Shown here: positions 25,483-36,795 of the stretch, one piece after another | Position numbering within the stretch: the stretch's first letter is position 1 | How the letters are laid out: every line of letters starts with the position of its first letter | Origin: Ophioderma brevispina | Taxonomy: Eukaryota; Echinodermata; Ophiuroidea; Amphilepidida; Ophiodermatidae | Assembly: GCA_023653785.1 (NCBI GenBank) | Contig: JAMKCH010058492.1 | Location: 37,741 to 101,740 of the forward strand | DNA length: 64,000 bases | Reading direction: 5' to 3' | Notes under the pieces: model-generated | The model's input: only the letters and a program-made list of their open reading frames with translations | Database searches by the model: none | What the model was told of the DNA's origin: nothing | Made by a program: the position numbers and the translations under genes

Positions 25483-26304
25483 CTTAAAAATCATCTTGCT
25501 CGGTCATGCATGGCCATCAATACAACTAGTCTGTATTCACAATCCCTTAACCCTTATCATTGTTTTCATATCATTTATCTCATCCTTGACCAGCATATCA
25601 GACTCAGTCTTTGGTCAAAACATCATCCTGGTGGTGGCGGCTTTTTTTGTTAATTGTAAGGAAATCAACAGATGTCATTATTTGCACACTCTTTGTCTTT
25701 TAATATTATTTTTAATACATTATATTATTTTTTTGGTCTACACCCCCAAATGTTGAGTGGCGCATAAGCCAGTTAGTAAATACATAAAAATAAAACAGAA
25801 ATAATAATAATAATAAAAGTTCTGACTTAATTTGCTTCATTTACATGGTGAGCATATTATAGGCATTGGCCTTAATAATTACTGACCCTAGTATAGTCCC
25901 ACCTATTTTTAACCTGAAATTAGCTTGAATTTAGGGGGTGGGATTATAATGGAATCTCTCTACCCTAACATGAAACACATAGCATCAACATTTCAGTCTT
26001 TCAGATTCTAATTTATTCCAAGTATTTCCAAGTGTCAAATGAGATGTTTTGTCAATTCACAACGTCCAAGGTGCTGCCCTGTGGGCCGCACACCCCTACC
26101 CAAATGAAACTTGAGTGCACCCCCCGGCCCCGGGTCGGCGATTTGCATGTTTTCAACATGCCCACGCTTAGTTTGAAATGTTACTAGAAATTAAAATTGC
26201 ACAGTTTTCCCCAAACCCTCAGAAATACAAAAATGGCACAGACAAAATCTTTACTGCCCAAATGGTTTGTTACTAGTCCAAACATAACCATTCTGCCTTT
26301 TCTA

Positions 26305-26660
26305 ATAAAGGTGCAACAAGAGATTTTGAAACACCCAAAAATTGTGTCATAAAGGTAATTTCATATAGACTAGACACTCAATAGATTTCTTACCTCGTAT
26401 TTGGCTACAGAAATGTCTTAAAAGAGAGAGAAAAGGTGATTTTAATTTGCTTATATTTCAATATAAAACATACGCTGAATTTCGTATTTGCTCCTGTACG
26501 AAATTAGATATTTCAACTTTATGTACAAAAGAAACATTTCTCAGCTTAATCCTTTCAGATGGGAATATTTTTGATGGAAAGCTTTACATCAGGGCAAAAA
26601 TCAGTACTTTCGATTTTTTTAGGGACACCTGATATGTGAAATCTCTTGTTGCACCTTTAA
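26305..26660. mobile_element. TTAA-flanked MITE B
   Basis: About 350 bp with terminal inverted repeats AGGTGCAACAAGAGATTTTG / AAATCTCTTGTTGCACCT. The right side is followed by TTAA; the left side has ATAA, one base off. It lies 190 bp upstream of the start codon of the RCBTB-like gene, so it may form part of the upstream region. Other copies are at 53612-53974 and nested in MITE A at 47771-48135, 49562-49935 and 51727-52096. No coding capacity. Confidence 0.85.
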
Positions 26661-26853
26661 AATTGGGGTCAGCATGGCTGCATTAATAAAGTCATCAGTT
26701 TATCTCTGGTGTTCCCTGTGATCTGAAACTGTGACCTAAATATAACCCACTATATAGCCCACCTCTACTGTTATGTTATAACCTTGTAATTTGTATCATT
26801 TGTTTGAAAGAATAACTTCAGAGATAGTGTAGAGATATCTTCAAGCCTGAGAA

Positions 26854-27016
26854 ATGACCAACGTATATGATGTGGCCAAGTGGCCGATATTTAGCCTTCT
26901 TGAAGAGGATCTCCTCAACAGTATCACCTTAGCCTGTGTGTTTGGTAACGTTGGAAACGAAGCCATCTTCATCACAAAGGATGGGGACATATATGCAATG
27001 GGAAATAATCACAATG
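26854..27016 (+). CDS. RCC1 and BTB domain protein (RCBTB1/2-like), exon 1
   Basis: First coding exon of a protein related to vertebrate RCBTB1/RCBTB2, which combine an N-terminal RCC1 beta-propeller with a C-terminal BTB domain. Family members have been linked to ubiquitin-ligase and chromatin roles; that is family knowledge, not visible here. The exon encodes 54 residues starting MTNVYDVAKWPIFSLL, then ACVFG, NEAIFIT and IYAMGNN. This matches the family start (VGKWPIFSLL, ACVFG, a beta strand and FGxN) almost residue for residue. The ATG has G at -3 and sits right before the conserved KWPIFSLL block, so it is the likely start. The exon ends AATCACAATG before GTAAGT, splitting a glycine codon (phase 1). 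The upstream promoter is not identifiable; an untranslated exon may begin after an acceptor-like CTTCAG at about 26815-26820. Confidence 0.93.
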
Positions 27017-28595
27017 GTAAGTCATACAATATTGTAACGTTAACAACTCTAGCCAGGGTGTTGTAATCTTGGATTTTTTTATTGGCGGGAATGGCGTGAT
27101 AGCCTCAGTGACTGAAGTTTCAAACTTTACCTTCAGGTACATTATCATGTTAAATTAACAGAAAAGAAATAAGGAAGAAATTTCTTGTAATGCTAGAATT
27201 GCAGAGAAGCATAGTTTTAGGGGTTTAGTGTGTTTAAAAAACCTGAACCCTTTTTTCTTCTAATATATTTTTATCAATATACTGTAAAAATAAACATTGC
27301 ATGTAGTAGAACAAGCTTTGATCAGAAAAAAGAGACCTAGACATGTATACAGGAATTTACAAACTTTTGCTTGATGGTTCATATGGAAACACCTGCTAGT
27401 TGCTGCTAGGAAACATTTTAGTATCATAGCCAAGGCTGGTATTCTGAAAAGGAGTCTAACTTTAGACCTGGTTTAAACCAGGGTTAGTCCTACATGAGTG
27501 GACTTTTTTTCCTTCCAACATCTCTAAAAATGTGCTATAATGGGTGAGAAAATTCCTCATGGATGGACCGGAATGGCCCATCCATGAAGAATTTTCTCAT
27601 TTGTTACATAACTTTCACAGTATTTTGAAAGGAAAAAAGGTCCACTCATGTATGACTAACCCTGGTTTAAACCCAGGTCTAAAGTTAGACTCCCTTTCAG
27701 AATACCAGCCATAAAGTTTAAAGTAAAACAGTTAAATTTTGCATGTGTTTAGCCATTTGACCACAGAAGGTGTATGTTATCCTTCAGAACTTAACGCTGT
27801 GTGCATAATATTACGCTGTGAAGATATTGGAAACAAGGTACTTTAATTTTAATTGAATATGACCCTACCACTTTAGTGGTCCCATCATGGATGTTATATG
27901 ACCCTGTCTTTATAGGTCATGACCCCAGAAGTGACCTTTGATTGTGAACTGGAAGTGAAACTTAAATAGTGACTTCAAAAATAACTTCTGCACACATTAT
28001 ACACCAATTTGATAGACAGTCAAATGGTTAAGAAATTCAAGTTCTATATAAATGATGATTATTCCAACCTAACTCTTTGATCTAACTCAACCTTGTGATT
28101 TCTACAATAGGCATCAATTGATTATGCATCAAGTGTACTCACTGATGCATATCAATGTGCATGCAGTCCAGGGTCGTAACAGGGGTCAATTGTCAGAGAG
28201 GGAAAATTCTGAGTTTTGAGGCAGATTTTCTTGGTTGGAGGTGGTTTTGAGTCAAATTTTCCTGCTTTGGAGGTGAAAATTTTGTGATGAGCAGGCAAAA
28301 AAGGGCTGATTAGCGTGATTTGAAGCTTTTTCTTTCCTGGTCATAGCTTTCTGGGGTGACAACCTACCCCTTCCCCCTTTGCCCCCTGCCTGTTGTGCTA
28401 CTGCCATATGCATGCATACAACACAAAATCAGGGTTAAGTGCTGGGCCAATTCTAAGCGATTCAATTGGACAAAATTGCATACTGGGAGTATGTGCATAC
28501 GAGAAATCATCTGCACTGTTAGTGAAGCAGTCGTTTTTACTTGTATTCTGTATTTTACAATCATTGATTCTATTCTTTGTTTGTTCATTTCCTAG
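27017..28595 (+). other. Intron 1 of the RCBTB-like gene
   Basis: Runs from GTAAGT at 27017 to TTTCCTAG at 28588-28595. It contains the 277-bp foldback element described separately and otherwise AT-rich sequence. The overlapping open frames near 28356-28647 on both strands cross into exon 2 and are shadows. Confidence 0.85.
27434..27710. mobile_element. Foldback MITE in intron 1
   Basis: A 277-bp near-perfect palindrome. The left end GGCTGGTATTCTGAAAAGGA is mirrored by the right end TCAGAATACCAGCC, and further inwards GTCTAACTTTAGACCTGG, GTTTAAAC, GGTTAGTC and ACATGAGTGGAC all have inverse partners. The inner part also pairs (GAGAAAATTC / GAATTTTCTC and TGGATGG / CCATCCA), so nearly the whole element could fold into one long hairpin. 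As part of an intron transcript it would make a long double-stranded RNA stem. Confidence 0.9.
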
Positions 28596-28734
28596 GCTGC
28601 CTTGGCTTGGGAGATGTCCAGAGCACTCTGACACCCAAGAAGATTGAGCTTCTGTGCAAGAAGACCGTGTGTCTATTGTCGTTTGGTAGTGGACCTCATG
28701 TAGTAGCCGCTACGGACTCTGGAGAGATATACAG
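28596..28734 (+). CDS. RCBTB-like gene, exon 2
   Basis: The acceptor TTTCCTAG precedes GCTGCCTTGG, and with the last base of exon 1 the first codon is glycine. The exon encodes CLGLGDVQSTLTPKKIEL, then LLSFGSGPHVVAATDSGEIY. This continues the first RCC1 repeat and enters the second: GLGD and LTPKKIE correspond to the family's LGTGDNQSTLVPKKLE, and SFGSGPHV to SYGSGPHV. It ends before GTAAGT at 28735 in phase 2. Frame, splice sites and family spacing are all intact, so this part of the gene looks functional. Confidence 0.93.
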
Positions 28735-28910
28735 GTAAGTTTAAAAAAAACAAACAAACAAACAAAAAACAGGCATGATAAATATTATTGCTAAAATATC
28801 CTTGGTCAATCAGAGAGTTGAATTTAAAAAACATGAAAAGACCTTTAGGTGAGAAGTAGTATTTTAATGTTGGATTAACTTGGAAATTATTAGGTGAGTC
28901 AAGGAGTGTA

Positions 28911-29275
28911 TTTATTAAGACCAAGGGAAATTGATCTTAGTTTCCTGTTGGAGTACGCATCACATTTGCCGCTGTGGCAAATATTTAATTCTTTTGTGCA
29001 AAAATTGTTTTTCTTAGAAATTTGATAATAAAAACAAATTTTCAGTTGCTCAAAATATTCTAGCATCAACAGCAGTTTCCTTGGGAGGGTGTCACAGGAT
29101 ACCATAAATTTAATAAATTTCCTCCAGATTTTTGTCCCATTTGTCATTGTATTAAGTGCGAAAATGTTAACTGATTTTAAACTCTTTGAGAAATAAACCT
29201 GCAAATACCCCTGTTTTGTTAATTAGGCACTTGTAAACTTTGTTTTATGTAATAAATATAAGGGTAGTAGTATAT
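28911..29275 (+). repeat. Family 1 MITE, second copy
   Basis: Starts GACCAAGGGAAATTGATCTT and TTTCCTGTTGGAGTACGC, matching the minus-strand reading of 75-567. It continues with GCACTTGTAAACTTTGTTTTAT near 29226-29247, a segment also shared with the first copy. The far end is truncated or diverged. Confidence 0.7.
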
Positions 29276-31430
29276 GACAGAAAGCATAATAATGGGTACT
29301 ATAACATTCAATTTTTCTTAATGGCACATATTTTTACTAAATTACTGAATTCCCTAAATTACTGTGTTAATATGTTTATATACCTGTATACATATATTGA
29401 AGATAATTTGAATGGGTTCTCAAACACTTTGACAATTTTTCATAAACTTTACTTTAATATTTCCGTAAATTTTGATGGAAAATCTACCATTCAATAACAA
29501 CATTTCTAAAAATGTTCTCAAGCATATTTTTAAAGGAATTCCTTATTGTTGATTAAATATCATGTTTAATACATATTTGTCCATGATTTAACATAATTTT
29601 GGGGGCAAAAAGCCATACCATTGGTTTTCTGGAGGGCTACAAACAGACAGTGCTATTGTTACTGTAATCCATCATGTACACCATGTAACACTAGCAATAT
29701 TTATTAGCCAATGGGAATCTAACTTCAATGTAGTTTACCAGTTGCTAAATCACTGATTGTACGGCACGCTTTAATAGGTGGGGGTTTGAGTTGCCGAAAA
29801 TTGTAAAACAGGGGCGGGGGTAACTTTTTTGTCCCTTAAACGGGTGGGTTCTAAAAAAGCGTGGGGGAAAAAATAAAAGGGTGGGGGTGTGAAATCATAA
29901 ATTGCAAAAAAAAACTCTACATGAAGTGAAATTCGATAAGCTTCCATTACTAATTAAAAAATGTGAAAACGATGTATAAAAATTCGGAAATAATGTGGCT
30001 GAGATGTTTTGCCAACAATCGCTACCTCTACACACGGTAAATATAGTCGATTCCCCCGCAATACTTCAGGGATTTGTCAGCTGGGCAGCGCAATAGTTGC
30101 ATTGTTGTGAAGTCAAATATAATTGATTTTCAAACTGACCTGCTCCAGACCGGTCAAAAATTGACTGAACCATGGCTAATTTAAACGGCTCGGTTGACGA
30201 AAGGGTTTAACATTTACCTAGGCTAGGCCAAGAATTTTTAGCCGATTTCCCCATTTGCCATCGGAGGGAAATCACAAAATTATGTCGGTCAGCGGTTGTT
30301 GAATTGGAAAAACACACACACTTCATGCAATTCCAACAACTGGCGTGAATTGATTCTACAATACTACAAAGTTGGTTTCCAACACCGTTTTACTCCCGAC
30401 TTTTTATTTTCATATTTAACAATTTAACTGTATATGCAGTTAGTTGGTACAAGTTAACTTAAGGGCAGAGGGATAAGTATAGGGTGATGAACGTGTTACC
30501 ATGTTTATTTTGTCTGTTTGCCTTTTTGTATTGCTCCATCATGGCTAGTATCAAATAATATTATTACTGTTAATTGGGGCGAGTAGGTTGCTGGGTTCCA
30601 GTATATGAGCATTTTAGTTGACTTTTTACTCGATTTCATGGATTCTTATAAAAAATCTCTGATGAATTTATTTTCCTACATGACGGTTCCCAAAAAAGGG
30701 GGCGGTCGAAGGACCGGAACTCTGTCAATTTTTTTCATGACAGCTTCATTTAAAAGAGAGACTTATCTCATGATGCAGTTCCTAAGTATCTGAAGGTGGC
30801 TCTCGTTTTCAAGTTACAAAACTTTAAAGTTGACTTTTACTTCCACAATTTTGGGTACGGCTAACTGAATTTTTGTTACATTTTTCCTGTAATCTGTCAC
30901 GGTCACTATCACAATTTTATTTATTACAATGGACATGTATGACAAATAATTGTTATTGATATTTTATCATGTATGATGCAATATACAAGATAGTATCACC
31001 GTGGAGATTTGTTCCAAAATTGCCGCCATAGTTTCACAAAAAGGGGGTGGGGGTTCGATTTTTTATAAAAAAGGGTGGCGTTCTTAAAAAGGGTGGGGGG
31101 AAAATAAAGGGGTGGGGGTTTATTTTGACCCCTTACCATACAGTTGCTTATTGTTTTCTGTAAATGGGGAAATCAATTGGATAAATCTTAAAACAAAAAA
31201 AATATGAAAAAATCATTGTTTGGTATGGCATATATAGAACTAACATTTTTTTTTTTTTGCTATTGTACCTCCGTCAATATTGTGCAATAACCAATGCTTT
31301 TTCAAATCTAGCGGGAACAACAGCCAGTCCCGAGATCGAACAACATCTATCAATTTCCATCTGGCTGGTGGTCAGTCATGTCATGCCAGTGCGAAATTGA
31401 ATAAGATATGTTAATTTCAGCCTATCAATA
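29276..31430. other. Intron sequence with two G-rich direct repeats
   Basis: Segments at 29845-29900 and 31060-31125 share the pattern GGGTGG..TTCTTAAAAAG..GTGGGGG.AAAATAAA.GGGTGGGGG, in direct orientation about 1.2 kb apart. They could be ends of one element of about 1.3 kb. Nothing coding is recognised. Confidence 0.45.
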
Positions 31431-31436
31431 GATAGA

Positions 31437-32215
31437 CCAATTTGTATGTGTTTGTGTGTATGTATGTAAGGTGTATGGATGTTTGTGTGAGGTGTGTGTA
31501 GGGTGTGTGTGCATGCTGCATTGTGTGCATGCATGCATGTGTGCAGGTTGCATGTGTGCGTGTATGCATGCCAGGCATAACGATTGCATAACATTAGCTT
31601 TTAGCTAATTAACTAATTAGTGGACTTGTTTGAAAAGTGATCCTTGTCCTCACACTCAGTTTTTTGTTAAACAGAATAAACACTATATAAATTATAGGCA
31701 AGAGTGAATGCATTAGGTTAATAGTTTCAGCTTTTATATTTATTTATAGTGTTTAAGAAGGACAGATAAAGGTTTGTCTTTATGTCTGTCCGGCATTTGG
31801 TTAAAGTGTTTGCAATTTGTTTCTCTCTGACAAAACTCTTGAGCCAATTTCAACAAATTAGGTCAGAAGAACCCTTGCTCAAGGTTCATACAGGGTGTTC
31901 AAAGATTGAGGACCAAATAACATTTAAGTGTATGGGGGGGGGCGGGTTACATGGACCCAAACATTTTGTTTTTCACATGGACCAACATTTGTTTTTGAGG
32001 GTGCCATTTTTTAATGGTCAATCATTTTGCCCAAAATTTTTAGCAATTGCCTAAATATCAGTGACGCGTATTTGTTGGCCAAAAAAATTCAATCGGCCAT
32101 GGCGTTGTTATGCTAATTAGAGAAATTCATTTTGGTGGTCACTATTCAGAATTTGTTTTGGCCCTTATTCGTACTCTAGTAACTTTAAAAAAAATAAAAT
32201 TCAGGCAATGTAAAT
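31437..32215 (+). repeat. Tandemly duplicated segment, copy 1
   Basis: Begins with a TG-rich microsatellite (ACCAATTTGTATGTGTTTGT) and runs through CTTTATGTCTGTCCGG, AGGTCAGAAGAACCC, a G run and GTTATGCTAATTAG. The same series recurs at 33374-34130. Differences are almost all one- or two-base indels. Confidence 0.9.
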
Positions 32216-32295
32216 GTATTGAGATTGCTGGTACTTTCTATGAAACAAATTTTTGAAATTTTGAATTCAAATTGGGTTTTGGGGGTATTTTTTTT
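32215..32295 (+). repeat. 80-bp direct repeat, copy 1
   Basis: From TGTATTGAGATTGCTGGTAC to TTGGGTTTTGGGGGTA, followed by a T run. It recurs at 32684-32765, about 470 bp downstream. Confidence 0.9.
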
Positions 32296-32683
32296 TTTTT
32301 TTTTTTTTCCTCATCGGGCTTTAAAATGTAATATTATATATAACATCGACTAAAACTAATCAAATAAATTAGAAATACGTTGGTATGGAAAAGAACGGAA
32401 TGAAAAGTTGCTTGTAGATTTTTTTAATTTTTTGTTTAAAACAGCCGTGCTCGATCGTCTTCGACGGTAAGTTCGCTAGAGTATAGCTATAGTAAATGAC
32501 AATTTAATGATTATAGAAACAAACATTCTGGCATGATAAATTAACAAAATGATACAAGTGTGAAGTTTCTTTTTGTATGAAATTCCTTGATTGTTACAAA
32601 GATGTAATTCAAAGGGTTTAGATTTCGACATCAATAAAATCCCTGAATTTTTTTTTTTTTTTTTTTTGTGAAAATCACAGTTA

Positions 32684-32765
32684 TGCAAGTATTGAAATTG
32701 CTGGTACTTTCTATGAAACAAATTTTTGAAATTTTGAATTCAAATTGGGTTTTGGGGGTACTTTT
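32684..32765 (+). repeat. 80-bp direct repeat, copy 2
   Basis: Nearly identical to 32215-32295 (AATTGCTGGTACTTTCTATG, ending TTGGGTTTTGGGGGTAC). Also preceded by a T run at 32650-32668. Confidence 0.9.
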
Positions 32766-33184
32766 TGTATTTTTGCCCTGATTTCCAAGGTGAAAATTAG
32801 TAGGCATTTTTTTGCATGCAGCATCACTTGTCCTAGCTGTTATGTTAATAATGCTAGCCTTGATGCATTTGCAGCCTAGCAGCCTTAGTTGTGTTAGTCA
32901 GTGTGCTGGCATGTTTATTTACACTAGCTACTCAGACTTGGCAAGGACACGCCCCATGTCTGTTGGTGTAACACACTCAGTACCTCTGTCTGTTGTGCGG
33001 TCGGCATTTTCGGCAAGAGCCCTAAGATATGTTATCATTAATATAATGCAACATTTCTGTACATGAGTAATTTAAAAATGGTTTATATTTCCTCAGAATA
33101 GAATTTGACACTAAGTGATTGCTCATAGTATAATATCCTCTACCCCTGTAAAAATCCAAATTCTTTCCCAATTTAAAATGTCTG

Positions 33185-33305
33185 GAATTTCCCTGTGTGT
33201 GTATGTGTGTGTCCGTGTATGTGTCTCCATGTCTATGCCTGTCTGTGCCCGACTCTTTGGCTGTCATCATGTTTGTAGGTGTGTGCCAACATGTGTGTGT
33301 GTGTT
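33185..33305 (+). repeat. GT-rich microsatellite
   Basis: Imperfect GTGT/GTCT/ATGT repeats. Long open frames on both strands here arise from low complexity. Confidence 0.85.
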
Positions 33306-33373
33306 GTAAACAAATGTCAAAAATAAGAATTAACAATTGAACAAATCCGTTTGCTCAGAGCAAGACCAAGAAA

Positions 33374-34130
33374 CCAATTTGTATGTGTTTGTGTGTATGT
33401 ATGTAAGGGTGTATGTTTGTTTGTGTGTGTGTGTGTGTGTGCATGCATGCATGTGTGCGTGTGCATGTGTGCGTGTATGCATGACATGCATACACGATTG
33501 CATACATATTAGCTAATTTAGCTAATTAACTAATTAGTGGACTTTTGAAAAGTGATCCTTTGTCCTCACACTTCAGTTTTTTGTTAACAGAATAAACCTA
33601 TATAATTATAGCAAGAGTGAATGCTTAGGTTAATAGTTTTTCAGACATTTATATTTATTTATAGTGTTTAAAACAGATAAATGTTTGTCTTTATGTCTGT
33701 CCGGTCATTTTGGTTAAAGTGTTGCAATTTGTTTCTCTCCTGCCCAAACTCTTGGGCCAATTTCAACCAAATTAGGTCAGAAGAACCCTTGCTCCAAGGT
33801 TCATAATAGGGTGTTCACAGATTGGGCCAAATAACATTTAAGTGTATGGGGGGGGAGGGTTCACATGGACCCAACATTTTGTTTTTCACATGGACCCAAC
33901 ATTTTGTTTTTGTGTGCCATTTTTTAATGGTCAATTATTTTTGCCCAAATTTTTATGCAATTGCCTAAATATCAGTTGCGCATATTTTGTTGGCAAAAAA
34001 ATTGAAACCGGCCATGGCGTTGTTATGCTAATTAGCGCAATTATTTTGGTGGCACTATTCAAAATTTGTTTTGGCCCTTAATTCGTACTCGAGTAACTTT
34101 AAAAAAATAAAATCAGCAATGTAAATGTAT
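33374..34130 (+). repeat. Tandemly duplicated segment, copy 2
   Basis: Second copy of 31437-32215 in the same orientation, about 1.94 kb downstream. The TG tract differs in length and the unique part is riddled with short indels. Confidence 0.9.
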
Positions 34131-36364
34131 TGATGATTTCCTATTATGAACCAAATTTTATGGAAAAGGTCCTTCAGGAAAGTGTTGTTTCTTTTTGGTG
34201 GGCGAATTGGGTGCGCGTTGCAAAAATCGTTTTTTGGACCGCTATTTTGAATCCGTACAACTGATTTTCATTTTTTTCCCTGTTATGTGGTTGTTTTGAT
34301 GTACCCCATCAGTGACCAGAGGTTTGTTTAAAAATTCCACTGCCAAAGTGGTTTTCAGAGGGGGGCCCCATGTGGACTCTATCCCCCCCTTATACACAAA
34401 CAGGAGTGCACAAGACTTTATACACTTATTTTAAGGGGCATTTTTTGAAAATCTATGAATTTGTTTTTCTGTCATAGATAAATTGCTATAATCACCAATC
34501 TTGGTCAGAAGATCCACTGCCCCAAAACATTGTGGATGTGGTCAACATTTCTAAACCGAAAATTGTGAAGGTCATTTCAAGGTCAAGTAGGGTCATCTAA
34601 GGTCAAATAACTACAAATAGTTGTATGGTCAATGTAGTCAACGTTTGATACCGTCAAATTGCAACTGCTATGGCAGTAGCCTCAGTGGTTTGAGAACCAC
34701 TTATTTCCATCACAATTCTCACTGTGATATTAAAATTATATTTCCCTCCATTTACTATCGCGACGGGTGGGGGGACCTTTGTGGTTCGAGAACCGCCTTG
34801 TAACAGATTGGATTCAAAGGTCACATGCATTGAAACCAAATTCAGCTAGAAGAATCACTCAACTGCTGACTTGTGACCCATATCTATGGGTCACGAGTCA
34901 GCGGTTGCACCCCATATATGGGGTGTTAACAGATTGGGTCAAAGCTCATGTGTGCCAATTAAAGGGTCATTTTGGCAGTTTTTGAAAACTTATATAATTT
35001 GTTTCTCTTCAGCCTAAACAATTGAGCCGATTGCAGCCTAGCTTGGTCAGAAAAGCCACTCTCATGGGTATGTTCAGAGAATGACACCCATTGACCACTT
35101 TATGACCTTTTAACCCCATCATACAAAATGTTACACATTTTGTGATCACAAAGAGGGGCAAGACTTGTGGTTTGAGAACCACCGTGTTCTTAATTACCAG
35201 CATTTTTTGTACCAAGTTAATTTGTTTATCATAGTATTTTCCATTGTAAGTAAAGTAAGGATGTCACAAAAACATTGTCCTCTTTGAATACCATCACTTG
35301 ATAGGCTTCTGCATCATTGATGCTCTGGTTTATAATCTGGTACCTAAATCATTCCGTCAATAATATTACAAGTAACAATTGCACAGAATGGTGCAGTCTA
35401 TGGGCCACGAAACCTGAGCGTGTGTGTAGAAATTCAATATAATTGTGCTTGTTTGTATTCACGATAGATGATCATGCATGGATACACATACTGTATAGAT
35501 TACGCGTGCACGATGTTGTCGCAGTGGGTACATGCATGGCGCCAGGGCTCGCGATAGCTTGTTTAGCATACATTGTAAGAGTTTGCTACACATTTTCTGT
35601 CATATGCTATGCAATTTTAAGATTGTGTAGCAATTTTTCCCATACGTTTGCACTATCAATATGATCAAAGCAAGAGCTGTTGCAAAAATTGCTACACAAA
35701 TAAAATCCTTAGCGCGAGCGCTGCATGGCGCTATCCAATGTCGATCGTCGTATTACGCCAAAGTTACTAATTATTTGACGGAAGTTGTTTAATCGTGACA
35801 GAATTTGGATGGAGGCCCTGCTAAAGTTATTATCTTTTGATGGCAATGGTGCTAATGTTATGATATATTGTGCATCTTATAGCAGATACCAAAATATGGC
35901 AGTTTTCACTATGGCTACTATAGATAATTGGTTAAAAGTTACACAAGGGCGAGGAGTGTTAACGTTACCATTCATTTCGCATGTATCCGTCCTTGACATG
36001 TCACATTAGCAGTACTATTGTTATGTTGTGTTTTACAGAATTGGTAATATATTACAATATGATTTTACCATGGTAAAACCTTGCTGCTATTTGTAGTATT
36101 ACAAGCCATAGTAGACCAATATGCAATACTTTGTTCTAATTTTAAAAACATTTTACACATTTCCTATATACTCCAATGGTATTCTCAAACTAATATCGTA
36201 TCGTGGAAATAATTAAATGGAAAAAGTTATATTTTTTTCACCTTAAATTGAAAGTAGGGGTGCCTATGGAAAAGTTAAACTAGTTAACATTAACACATTA
36301 ATAAAATTATTTTCCCCCCTTGTGGTAGGTTTCTGGTCCCATTATTGTGCTTTCTGTCATATTC
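34131..36364. other. Intron sequence with repeated TTGGTCAGAA-type segments
   Basis: Several diverged segments with the series TTTGTTTCTCT, TTGAGCC, (A/T)TTGGTCAGAA, CCACT, ATGGGT occur at about 34460-34540, 34990-35090 and also at 31805-31890, 33715-33800 and 41590-41660. They appear to be one dispersed repeat family. No gene recognised. Confidence 0.5.
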
Positions 36365-36479
36365 AACACGCCTTTAGATGTAATAATGAAATGACAGTAA
36401 ATAATGAATAATGAAATCAAACCTTATCACTAGTTTAAAATCTCCAACAGGAAACTAATCAACTTCCATTGGCCTTAAA
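36365..36479 (-). repeat. Family 1 MITE, end fragment
   Basis: Matches the left part of 75-567: TAATAATGAAATGACAGTAA, then CTCCAACAGGAAACTAATCA and CATTGGCCTTAA. Confidence 0.65.
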
Positions 36480-36503
36480 AGCATCTATGCTTCTGATATT
36501 TAT

Positions 36504-36795
36504 CAGAGAGTGTTTTGAGTCAATCCCACAATGCACCAGTTTTGGGAAATTTCAGCTCAATAGGGTCATGTGATCACATAAAAATCCTATTCTTAACACA
36601 TCAAAATCCTGACTTCTACATTCATTTTAGCCCACAAAAAGCTAGTACTTAGGGGATTTTTAGCATGATCATGAAATGTCTTGTGGTTCTTAAACTTCAA
36701 GAACACTTTTTATCCCTAAGTACTGACATGTGTTTAGTACAGTACAGTATATGCACATTGCAGAGCATTATGGGCTTGATTCAAAACACCCTCTG
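36504..36795. mobile_element. CAGAGGGTG-end MITE, copy 1
   Basis: 292 bp. It starts CAGAGAGTGTTTTGAGTCAA, TCCCACAATGCA and ends in inverse GATTCAAAACACCCTCTG. The body includes CCTATTCTTAACACAT and CCCTAAGTACTGACATGT. The flanks TGATAT.. on both sides are similar but not identical. A second copy is at 42146-42439. Confidence 0.85.
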
